A DNA stretch of 55,756 nt, taken from contig WRKP01000011.1 of NCBI GenBank assembly GCA_009778035.1, positions 1 to 55,756 on the forward strand. The letters are read 5' to 3'. Both the position numbers and the translations under genes were made by a program. Shown one piece after another: positions 1-7,359 of this stretch (positions are counted from its first letter, which is position 1; every line of letters begins with the position of its first letter). The DNA comes from Planctomycetaceae bacterium. Lineage in GTDB: Bacteria > Planctomycetota > Planctomycetia > Pirellulales > Thermoguttaceae. A model generated the notes under the pieces. That model did no database searches and was not told the DNA's origin. It saw nothing but the letters and a program-made list of their open reading frames with translations.

Positions 1-383
1 GATGAGGACCTTGCTACGAATTCGACTTTTTGCCTATCATCCGCCCGTGCTCGACCCGCACAACTGTTACAATCCGCCAGCCAGTGCGATAAATTTTGCC
101 CTTGCCCGCATCGCTTGTATTGAACCTATTGCATTTCGCAAAAAAGTGTGGCACAGCGGACGGACTATTAGAAATCCCATTCCGATTCGTCGGAGCGGAT
201 TGAATTACGAGTACGTTAACAAACAAATCAGACCGCTTCGGCGGACGACAGTTTTCTACGTGTCAACCGGGCAACCGGGTAGAAAATAGTTGGTGGTTAA
301 CAAAGTTGCGTTGCTCCCATGTCGGAGATAGGGGCCTTCAGATACATGGCCTAACTTACATCCCGGGCTCGGCTACGGCATTG
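1..383. other. Non-coding or unresolved left edge with a hairpin
   Basis: I recognise no gene here; the short open frames have no recognisable protein character. A perfect 8-bp inverted repeat (TTTTCTAC at 252-259 and GTAGAAAA at 279-286) encloses a tandem CAACCGGG CAACCGGG. Read on the minus strand it would end in a T-rich arm, so it could be a weak terminator for something entering from the right. The motif GTTAACAAA occurs twice (near 215 and 297). The function is unknown. Confidence 0.4.
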
Positions 384-411
384 TTGCCCAAAGCAGGTAT
401 TTGTGTATAAA
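384..411 (+). promoter_or_regulatory. Promoter of the GAP1-like gene, leaderless layout
   Basis: TTGCCC at 384-389 is followed after 16 bases by TATAAA at 406-411. The -10 box ends 9 bases before the ATG at 421, so the transcript would start at or next to the start codon. The upstream in-frame GTG at 403 lies against the -10 box and cannot be the start if this promoter is used. Confidence 0.5.
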
Positions 412-420
412 ATAGACTCC

Positions 421-2925
421 ATGACACACGAACTCATCCTGACTTCCACCGCTCGAGGACTCAATCCAAAAGATTGCGGATTCTGTCCCATCGCAATGGA
501 TAAGTCCCTGCCCGCAGAACTCGCCAAACTTCTCTCCGCCCTGAGTAACCAACAATATCGACAACTCGTCGCCGCCGAACCCGTCTTGCAACCCCTCTAT
601 TCGCACCTCATTCTTCCCGACAGCCAAGAACACGTTCTCTCCCGAACCGCTGCCACCGGGCTCGATTACCAAAATCAACCCAACGTTTTGGCACATCACA
701 TCATCCTCGACCCAGCTGAATGCGTTCCCGAAGGCCCCGCCTGGCTTTTGGCTCTGCCCGGCTTCCATCTTTCACTTTGGAATGAACCGCCACTGCAGTT
801 TTCCCAAGGCCGAACCGTTCCCACTCTGACGAATCTGTCCGCCTTGACCCGACGACAGCAAATCGCTCGGCAATTCCGCTGGCTTGACCCTCAGAAAATG
901 TCTTTGAGCAACGCTCCGCCCGATCCGCAATCTGCGGAATATCTTGCCGCAATTCGCCGCAATGATGAGCAGGCAACGCTTTCCGTTCCGCCAACGAGTC
1001 CCTGTCCGGCCTGGGCCGAATTAACCGGCGATCCCGGCTGGGGTGGTGTGCTTGCCGAAACCGTGTTTTCAGGAAAACCTGCCGTTTTGATTTATCGGCC
1101 AGAACAGAACATTTTGCCGCTTTTCGTCGAAGCACTAGCGTTGTTGCCGTCGCAATTCGCCTGGCGGACAACGTTTTGCACGAACCATTTGAGCCTTTCT
1201 CCCGATTTGGCCGAAATGCTGCCCTGTCAATGGCAAGGCGTGGTTGCGGGCTCCACGGGGTCGCAATCGGCAGAGAGCGATTCTGTTATGAGAACAGCGA
1301 ATGCCTTGCTCATCGACTTGACGGCCCCGTTGGGTGCAGCCCCGGCAGGCCGATATGTCGAATTCGCCCGGCACGGTCAGGAACATATGCTGCCGCTCGA
1401 TATTGAATACTATTCGACCGACTTTGAAACCGATGATGCGGAGTGTGACGGGACAAGCAGCGACCCCAATACGGCAACGCAGGCGATGAATCCCCTCGCT
1501 GCCTCGCCCTCGCCGGTTATTCAACTTCCGAAAAAATACGGCGGCTTGCTCGACTCGCTGCTCCGCCGGTCTTCTCGGTCGCAGTTCTATTTTCTGTACA
1601 GTATTATGTTTGCGTTGGTGCTGTTTTTGCTCGTTTTGGCGATTGACCAAGTCGGCCACTTCGGGCTGTTTCAGGGATTGCGCAATACCGATAATGCCTT
1701 GCAACTGCCGCCGATTGATGAAATGGAACTTGAGCCGATTGCCGAATCCGAACTCGACCATATCATTGAATCCGCTTTGGATCATTCGGAAACGGACCAG
1801 ATTACAGACCGAATTGATAGGGAGCACTCTCTGACGCAATTTGCGGCAGATCGCGAAACGCAAAAATTGCCCTTGTTGGAATTTTTGAACGGTTTCGCCG
1901 TTCCCGAATATCTTGCAATCAATTTTCCCGAAGTGCAGGATGACCAGATTGATGTTCCCGGCGACGCGGTATTCCGCGAATTGCACCCGCTGGAGCCGTT
2001 TGGTGCCGCGATCGACCTTCGGTACATTCCGCTATTCAATTTATCCGGCATCCCAATCACCACGGAACTTGTCCTTGCCGAGTTGCCCGAATTAGTTTGG
2101 GAAGTCCAAACCGTCGATACGCAAACGCGTTCGGCAACGGCAATGTTCCGGTTTCATTGGACGCAGGCCGGCCTCGAAATGCGTTGGTTGCCGGAAGGTT
2201 TGAGCAATCAACATCTTTACGATACCGTGCTGTTGTCGCTGGGTTTTTTGGAATTGAACGTTGCCGACGAGTTGGAATCGGCAATGTTGATTCCGCTTTT
2301 TGCTCCGATGCAAACGGAGGCGGTCCGGCTTGCCGATTTGACGACGGCGGAATATGCGGTCGAATTACCGTTTGCGTCGGAACTTTGGCAAAGGATATTT
2401 GCGGCGATGAATCCCCCGATGAGCATCGTGCTTGAAGTCGAAACGGAGGCGGCGGATGGGCTTCGGATTTTGGAATCGTCGGCATCGGATTTTCACGGCG
2501 AAGTGCAGACATCGCAGCAGATCCAAAAGCAAACGGAAGATGGACGAACCGTGTACGAGAACATTGCAATTCAATTTACCGCGTCGGCTTCGCTCGATCG
2601 AGTCGCTTGGAAATTGGATGATTATGCTGAACGGCTGGAATGGGAAAAGGCAAGGTTGATGCTCGCGAAAACGGATTTGGAAAACCGCATTGATCAGTTA
2701 CGCAGGCAGGCATTTGAAGGAAATGATAGTGCCCGAACGGAGCGAGAAGATCGGGAAGTGGAATTGCGGAAGTTGAATGGCCACATTGGCGAAATCGACG
2801 GCATTTTGGCAGGGTTGCCGACGGCGTATGACGAGATAGGCCGAACGGCGGAGTCTTTCTTGTATGCTGTCTTTTTGGCATCCGCTGACGGGGAGCGGCG
2901 GCTGGCCGTGTTAGTAACGCGTTAG
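421..2925 (+). CDS. Membrane-anchored protein with GAP1-N2-like N-terminal domain
   Basis: 834 residues from the ATG at 421. The first ~130 residues follow the pattern I associate with the GTPase-associated protein 1 N-terminal domain type 2: a start like ELILTSTARGL, then GFCPIAMD, then LSRTAATGLDY and NVLAHHIILD. One hydrophobic segment near residues 390-410 (FLYSIMFALVLFLLVLAID) would anchor the protein. The C-terminal half is acidic and ends in a predicted coiled coil around residues 735-800. GAP1 proteins are linked by comparative genomics to GTPase-centred systems, but no such GTPase gene is nearby. The domain call is from pattern memory, and the rest of the protein is unrecognised. The next gene begins after a 260-base spacer carrying a dispersed repeat. 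Confidence 0.6.
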   Translation: MTHELILTSTARGLNPKDCGFCPIAMDKSLPAELAKLLSALSNQQYRQLVAAEPVLQPLYSHLILPDSQEHVLSRTAATGLDYQNQPNVLAHHIILDPAECVPEGPAWLLALPGFHLSLWNEPPLQFSQGRTVPTLTNLSALTRRQQIARQFRWLDPQKMSLSNAPPDPQSAEYLAAIRRNDEQATLSVPPTSPCPAWAELTGDPGWGGVLAETVFSGKPAVLIYRPEQNILPLFVEALALLPSQFAWRTTFCTNHLSLSPDLAEMLPCQWQGVVAGSTGSQSAESDSVMRTANALLIDLTAPLGAAPAGRYVEFARHGQEHMLPLDIEYYSTDFETDDAECDGTSSDPNTATQAMNPLAASPSPVIQLPKKYGGLLDSLLRRSSRSQFYFLYSIMFALVLFLLVLAIDQVGHFGLFQGLRNTDNALQLPPIDEMELEPIAESELDHIIESALDHSETDQITDRIDREHSLTQFAADRETQKLPLLEFLNGFAVPEYLAINFPEVQDDQIDVPGDAVFRELHPLEPFGAAIDLRYIPLFNLSGIPITTELVLAELPELVWEVQTVDTQTRSATAMFRFHWTQAGLEMRWLPEGLSNQHLYDTVLLSLGFLELNVADELESAMLIPLFAPMQTEAVRLADLTTAEYAVELPFASELWQRIFAAMNPPMSIVLEVETEAADGLRILESSASDFHGEVQTSQQIQKQTEDGRTVYENIAIQFTASASLDRVAWKLDDYAERLEWEKARLMLAKTDLENRIDQLRRQAFEGNDSARTEREDREVELRKLNGHIGEIDGILAGLPTAYDEIGRTAESFLYAVFLASADGERRLAVLVTR

Positions 2926-2972
2926 ATTGCCATCATTGCTTTGGCTGCTTTTTCGTCATTCCGGCAGGGCAA

Positions 2973-3111
2973 CTGCAAGTTTGCAAACAGGTAGGTTGCC
3001 GACCGCCGGGCGGCAACTGCGGTACTCCGCATTTTGGGCCTTCCAGTCGGCTCACGCCGACGCACCCGCCCGGCGGTCGGCTGCCTACCTTCACTAATGC
3101 GAAACTTGCAG
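2973..3111. repeat. Dispersed inverted-repeat element, copy 1
   Basis: Two 24-base arms at 2989-3012 and 3067-3090 are inverted copies with two mismatches; their core is CCGACCGCCGGGCG. Outside the arms a second inverted pair, CTGCAAGTTTGC on the left and GCGAAACTTGCAG on the right, extends the palindrome. The loop contains GCGGTACTCCGCA and CCAGTCGGCT. A second copy with the same arms, loop motifs and right flank lies at 49629-49750. It has no coding potential. Confidence 0.8.
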
Positions 3112-3186
3112 ACGGCCTCACAAGCCGAAAGGACAGTTTCCAGCCAAGTCCATTAAAAAAACTCTCATTTCAGATTTGCCGGAAAA

Positions 3187-4179
3187 ATGCCGAAGAATAA
3201 AGAAACGCCTCGGCACGCTGCCCCTATTATGCCCCTGTCCAACTCCATTTTGCAGAAAATTTTGCAAAAGATGGTGCTCTGGCTCATCGTTTGTTCGGTG
3301 TGCCTTTTGGACGTATGCGCCGAGGAATTTGGCATTTCCCGACGGCCGCCAGCAGAACTGCCGCAACCCAGCCAGCAGCAGGTGCTGCCCTACGTGGTGC
3401 GGATTATCGCCTTCGATGCCAGCGGACAATCCTTCGGAACAGGTTCTTACATCGGTACTTACGGAGAATATGGCGTCGTTTTGACCAATCACCATGTCGT
3501 CTGCGAAACCGGAAACGATCGATTGGTTCACGTCCATTTTCCGTCCGGTTTTTCATCCTTCGGAGCGGTTGTCAAAACGGATTTGGTATGGGATTTGGCT
3601 CTCGTTGCGATTTCCAAGCCGCCTGCGTCGATTCCGACGCTGCCCATTGCACGCACACCCTCCAAGCCGGGCGAGCCGCTTTGGATCGTCGGCTTTGGCT
3701 CCGGTTTGTATCGAATTGCCAAGGGCCAATGCGTTCGCTATCTCGCGCCGCCGGAAAATCCAAAAAACGGCACTGTTCCGCTCTATGAAATTATGGAAGT
3801 TTCCGTGCATGCACGCAAAGGCGACTCGGGCGGGCCCATTTTGAATCAACGCGGAGAACTGGCCGGCGTGCTTTTTGGGTCGGATATGGTTCAAAACACA
3901 GCGGGAAGTTACAGCGAACGGGTCAACCGGTTTTTAATGGAAACGCGGAGCAATATGGCGGGGTTGCCGAGTAGTCCTGAAATGTGTTTTGCGTCGATTG
4001 AAAAAGAAGGGCCTGTTTTCTCGCTTCAGGAGAGTCGCTATGCGGTTCCGCAGAATACGAATACGGTCGCACCGCTTCATCCGGGCCTTTCCAGTTCGTC
4101 GGCACCCTTTGGTTCGGGGTCTTCTTCCCGGCAGTATGTTCCGCCGACTCCCATTCCAGAGGCAAATTTGAAATTTTAA
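3187..4179 (+). CDS. Secreted trypsin-like (S1) serine protease
   Basis: 330 residues. The catalytic triad reads as His103 in TNHHVV, Asp136 in DLVWDLAL and Ser214 in KGDSGGPIL, the arrangement of chymotrypsin-fold proteases of the DegP/S1C type. A hydrophobic stretch around residues 30-45 (VLWLIVCSVCLLDVCA) before AEEF is a signal peptide, so the enzyme acts in the periplasm or outside. A second ATG at 3229 gives a shorter and more usual signal peptide and may be the real start. No PDZ domain follows; the last ~90 residues are a Ser/Pro-rich low-complexity tail. It therefore resembles stand-alone planctomycete trypsin-like proteins rather than complete DegP. The substrate is unknown. Confidence 0.8.
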   Translation: MPKNKETPRHAAPIMPLSNSILQKILQKMVLWLIVCSVCLLDVCAEEFGISRRPPAELPQPSQQQVLPYVVRIIAFDASGQSFGTGSYIGTYGEYGVVLTNHHVVCETGNDRLVHVHFPSGFSSFGAVVKTDLVWDLALVAISKPPASIPTLPIARTPSKPGEPLWIVGFGSGLYRIAKGQCVRYLAPPENPKNGTVPLYEIMEVSVHARKGDSGGPILNQRGELAGVLFGSDMVQNTAGSYSERVNRFLMETRSNMAGLPSSPEMCFASIEKEGPVFSLQESRYAVPQNTNTVAPLHPGLSSSSAPFGSGSSSRQYVPPTPIPEANLKF

Positions 4180-4229
4180 TTCGATTTGTAGGGAAACACG
4201 GCAATACTGCCAGACGACAAGGTATCACG

Positions 4230-5198
4230 TTACCCAAAAAACTCGCCGACAACCCGAAAAAACGTTTCCGTATCTTTGGCCGTACAGACATCGTTGCGAA
4301 ATTTCCGCGCCCCCGGCTTGGAACCAACATATTGACACGCCGTCTTGCGAATCAATGCCAAAGCCAATGACTCCGTAAATTGACGCTGCAAACCGGCAAA
4401 ATGCCGACGTGTCATCTCAATAATCTGCATGCCCGTCGGCTCCGCATCAATCGGCTCTCCCCGCAATGCTTGAGCAATCTGACGAAACAACCAAGGCTTT
4501 GCAATGCCGGCTCGGCCTATCATAATGCCGTCAACCGGATAATTGCGAATGCGAAACAGTGCGTCATCGACCGTCTTAATATCGCCGTTGCCGATGAGCG
4601 GGATGGCCTGCAACTTCGGCTTCACCTTGGCAATTTCCTCCCAATCGGCCAGGCCGCGGTAAAAATCGGCAGCGGTTCGGCCATGAATCGTGATTCCCGA
4701 CGCACCGGCTGACTCGACCGCTTGGGCAACGTCAATCGCATTGATTGTATCCCTGGTTTTGCCGAGGCGGATTTTGGCGGTAACGGGCACGGGCCCATAT
4801 GACGCTATTGCGGCCTCGGCAACTTTGCGGATAATATCGCCGATTCGGTCGGGAAATTGCAGCAGATATGCTCCGCTTTCGTTTCGTCCGGCAATTTGTT
4901 TGGCCGGACAGCCGAAATTTAGGTCAATGTGGCGGACATTATAGTCGCAGGCGAGTTTTTGGGCGAGATTTGCGAGGGTATCGGGATCGTTATCCCAAAT
5001 TTGCACGGCGAGTGGTTGGGGTTCATCGCGGATTCCCCAGAGTCGGGAGGGAGGTTCCAGGCTGCGTTTTTCCATTTCGGCGAAGGAGCGTGCGGAGACC
5101 ATTTCGGTAAAAATCAGGTCCACGTTGCCGAATTGCCGCAGGAGTTCCCGATGGGCGTAGTTGGTAAAACCCGCCATCGGAGCAGAGTAGAGGAGCAT
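4230..5198 (-). CDS. dusB: tRNA-dihydrouridine synthase
   Basis: 322 residues from the ATG at 5198. An FMN enzyme that reduces specific uridines in tRNA to dihydrouridine using NAD(P)H. The N-terminal LYSAPMAGFTN motif, the active-site cysteine Cys97 in LNFGCPAKQ, KIRLGK, ITIHGRTA and IPLIGNGDI are the barrel landmarks of the Dus family. Length and motifs fit the DusB type, although the exact Dus subgroup is inferred. The start is set by a strong promoter whose -10 box lies 7 bases upstream of 5198, so an alternative start 12 codons further up would lie inside the promoter. Divergent or convergent neighbours are unrelated. Confidence 0.9.
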   Translation of the reverse strand: MLLYSAPMAGFTNYAHRELLRQFGNVDLIFTEMVSARSFAEMEKRSLEPPSRLWGIRDEPQPLAVQIWDNDPDTLANLAQKLACDYNVRHIDLNFGCPAKQIAGRNESGAYLLQFPDRIGDIIRKVAEAAIASYGPVPVTAKIRLGKTRDTINAIDVAQAVESAGASGITIHGRTAADFYRGLADWEEIAKVKPKLQAIPLIGNGDIKTVDDALFRIRNYPVDGIMIGRAGIAKPWLFRQIAQALRGEPIDAEPTGMQIIEMTRRHFAGLQRQFTESLALALIRKTACQYVGSKPGARKFRNDVCTAKDTETFFRVVGEFFG

Positions 5199-5205
5199 AC
5201 CGGAA

Positions 5206-5234
5206 ATTATAGCCGAATGGTCGCCGAGCCGCAA
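5206..5234 (-). promoter_or_regulatory. dusB promoter, leaderless layout
   Basis: On the minus strand TTGCGG (5234-5229), a 17-base spacer and a consensus TATAAT (5211-5206). Only 7 bases separate the -10 box from the dusB ATG at 5198, so the message should start at or near the A of the start codon, with no room for a ribosome-binding site. Confidence 0.65.
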
Positions 5235-5324
5235 TTATTACGGGATAACTGCAAGTTTCGTGTAAGAGCCGGTGTGCGGCTTCCGTTCCGAGGGGGCAAC
5301 GTCAATGGAATCGCAAACAAAAAA

Positions 5325-5756
5325 CTACCGACCATCGGTTAAAATGTCGGCCCTAACATCAACCACGGTAATCCGTTGCGTGTTCATACTGTCGACGCCA
5401 TTGGATACAATAAGAACTGCCGTCTGGATGTTGCCTTGCCCTTTGGAGAAATCCAAAGAAAACTCAAGCATCCCTTGTCCGCCGGGCATAATTGGCTCCC
5501 GCGGATACGAATGCACGACAAGACAACTGGCACAACTCAAGCGTACTTGCTCGATCTCCAACGGACTTCTGCCGGTATTCCTAATCACGATTTCCCGCCG
5601 CACATCATCGCCGACCGAAACATCGCCAAAATCAACAAACAAGGGTTCTATTTCCATGGCTGGCAACCAAAAACTGTCGTTCAATATCGAATGACGCAGA
5701 TAGTAACGGTCAACGGCGACGAGCAAGCACAGCAGGAGGCCAAATGAAATAAACAA
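5325..5756 (-). CDS. DUF1573-family membrane-anchored protein
   Basis: 143 residues. The N-terminus has a short hydrophobic anchor (FISFGLLLCLLVAV). It is followed by an Ig-like module with VDFGDVSVGDDVRREIVIRN, a GRSPLEIEQV segment, LSCASC and a PGGQGMLEFSLDF segment. This is the layout of DUF1573, an ASH-like beta-sandwich common in Planctomycetota and Bacteroidetes. It probably sits outside the cytoplasmic membrane; its function is not established. It follows the gene ending at 5797 by 40 bases on the same strand, so the two are likely co-transcribed. Confidence 0.75.
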   Translation of the reverse strand: MFISFGLLLCLLVAVDRYYLRHSILNDSFWLPAMEIEPLFVDFGDVSVGDDVRREIVIRNTGRSPLEIEQVRLSCASCLVVHSYPREPIMPGGQGMLEFSLDFSKGQGNIQTAVLIVSNGVDSMNTQRITVVDVRADILTDGR

Positions 5757-5796
5757 AAATGGTTGGTAGATGCTTTTTCATGGGATTACTCTTGCC

Positions 5797-7110
5797 CTAT
5801 GCTTCGCTTCGTTTGAGGAACAATCTAGTGATGCCGACTACTATCAAAATGATTCCCACTGACGTCAGCACGATTTGCAACCAGTTGAAGGATGCATGTT
5901 CGATGGGAAAGGGAGCGTAATGCTGCAGCACATCTTGCGGAGTCAACCATTCGAAATCGTCTAAACTTTTTTCTTCGATAACCGCCAAATCCAACGTTCC
6001 AGATTTATTCGCGATAAAGGTAGTTTGATCAAGATCATTACGGCGAGCATCATCCACTCGCGTGCCCTCCCGCACAGTTAGAGCAAATACCGAATCGGGA
6101 ATCGGCTGGTTGAGAACTAACGTTCCCGGCACAAGATAAAACTCGCTTATCACCGTTGCCTCTTCTCCTTCTGTCCCTCTCGTCCATAAAGTGTCAACGG
6201 CTTTCTCTGGAAACCATTTTTGCGATAGTGCATCAAACACAAAATTTTCTGCGGTCATTTCTTTCCAAACTTTGCCGCTTTCGCTGCAAAATACCTGCGA
6301 TTGTGGACAGATATAGCCTCGGTCCGGATCGATCAAAAATCGCCCGCTCAACCGCCCTCCTTCATAGACTTGCAAGACATATGCCGAATGATTTCCTTCA
6401 TAATACTCTCGCTCCGCTGACAACGAGAATGTCCATCTATTGGCTTCGCAAAACATTCTAAAAGAGGCAATGCCAGCTGCCGAAATGGAAAAACTCCCAG
6501 TCTCATCACGGGACAATAAACAGCGTAGGGCATCACGCACTCCAACCAGCGGTGCCATTCGCCCCGCTGTATAAAACCATGCGTCTCCACCACTGGTCGT
6601 ACTTATCGTGGTCGAACGTTCGTATTGAAGCATGCTTGGCTTTTCTTCATCGCTGGACACACCCAAACCACTCGAAAATAACGAAGACCTTTTGATAGTA
6701 GCCTCCACTTCTAATATTTGTGGGCGTGCCTCCTCCAAACCTATCGGCGAAGCCGAATTTTTCATGAATACGTTTATGACTTTTGAATTTGGCCAGCCAG
6801 AGAACGTTTGCCGGATGCTTTCGCTCTGCTCTTCTCTTGCTTTCTGTATTTCCACATCATCTGCCCCAATCTTTTTCAATGTATCCTCTATGGAGTCCGC
6901 CACTTGTTCAGCAAATTGCTCAATCATCGAATCGGGATAAAATATTTTTGTTGTCGCTTTTAGTTCTGCCTGAAATGTGGAAATTTCTGCGGGATTGTAT
7001 GCCGAATGGCGCACCGCCTCCACATAAAAATCGAACGCTTCATCGGCAATCACCAAGGCGTAACAAAAAAATGAAAGGAACAGAACAAAAACGATGCGTG
7101 AGCGTGCCAT
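5797..7110 (-). CDS. Signal-peptide protein with C-terminal membrane helix, function unknown
   Basis: 437 residues that I do not recognise as a named family. A signal peptide covers about residues 1-22 (FVLFLSFFCYALVIA). A long extracytoplasmic region is rich in beta-type sequence, with a charged helical segment near residues 50-95. One hydrophobic helix near residues 408-430 (IVLTSVGIILIVVGITRLF) comes before a short basic tail, giving a type I membrane topology. It is the first gene of a probable two-gene unit with the DUF1573 protein, which suggests the two act together at the cell envelope. That link is inferred from spacing only. Confidence 0.6.
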   Translation of the reverse strand: MARSRIVFVLFLSFFCYALVIADEAFDFYVEAVRHSAYNPAEISTFQAELKATTKIFYPDSMIEQFAEQVADSIEDTLKKIGADDVEIQKAREEQSESIRQTFSGWPNSKVINVFMKNSASPIGLEEARPQILEVEATIKRSSLFSSGLGVSSDEEKPSMLQYERSTTISTTSGGDAWFYTAGRMAPLVGVRDALRCLLSRDETGSFSISAAGIASFRMFCEANRWTFSLSAEREYYEGNHSAYVLQVYEGGRLSGRFLIDPDRGYICPQSQVFCSESGKVWKEMTAENFVFDALSQKWFPEKAVDTLWTRGTEGEEATVISEFYLVPGTLVLNQPIPDSVFALTVREGTRVDDARRNDLDQTTFIANKSGTLDLAVIEEKSLDDFEWLTPQDVLQHYAPFPIEHASFNWLQIVLTSVGIILIVVGITRLFLKRSEA

Positions 7111-7245
7111 AGTAGGTTGTTTTATTTGAGAAAAACGAAACGCCAGTAATTCCTTTGCCTATCGCAGCCGTCCTAAGGTAAAGGACATAATCCTCCGAAG
7201 AGGGAACCACGCCCCGTTGTAACCGAAACAAAAGAGATTGCAAGT
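7111..7245. other. Intergenic region without a recognised gene
   Basis: It separates a minus-strand gene from the plus-strand EF-G-like gene. The only structure seen in this part is a small dyad, GTCCT-N7-AGGAC, near 7180-7197. Two features lie to the right: a terminator-like hairpin and the EF-G-like promoter. No tRNA or known RNA family is evident. Confidence 0.35.
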
Positions 7246-7290
7246 CCCCCGGAGGCGGCTTCCGCTCCGGTGTCGGCGGGGCTTGTTTTT
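7246..7290 (+). terminator. Terminator-like hairpin with T tract
   Basis: An inner hairpin GGAGGCGG-CTT-CCGCTCC is flanked by CCCC (7246-7250) and GGGG (7278-7281), and TTGTTTTT follows at 7283-7290. The orientation is plus, yet the only gene upstream is on the minus strand. It could therefore end an unannotated short plus-strand transcript or be a member of the palindromic repeat class seen at 16891. Confidence 0.35.
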
Positions 7291-7310
7291 CGCTCCCCTT
7301 TTGATAGAAT
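7283..7310 (+). promoter_or_regulatory. Candidate promoter of the EF-G-like gene
   Basis: TTGTTT at 7283-7288, a 16-base spacer and TAGAAT at 7305-7310. The implied leader to the ATG at 7360 is about 42 bases. The -35 overlaps the T tract of the preceding hairpin. Confidence 0.4.
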
Positions 7311-7359
7311 TGCGGGTTCTTTACCCTCCAAACCCACTTTTTGACACAAAAGTCCTCCA

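Noticed and set aside
403-420. In-frame GTG start upstream of the GAP1-like gene
   Set aside because: It lies next to the -10 box; the ATG at 421 follows the box at the same distance as other genes here.
7178-7190. CCGTCCTAAGGTA resembling the conserved 23S rRNA/I-CeuI core
   Set aside because: The match is short and the surrounding bases do not continue as rRNA.
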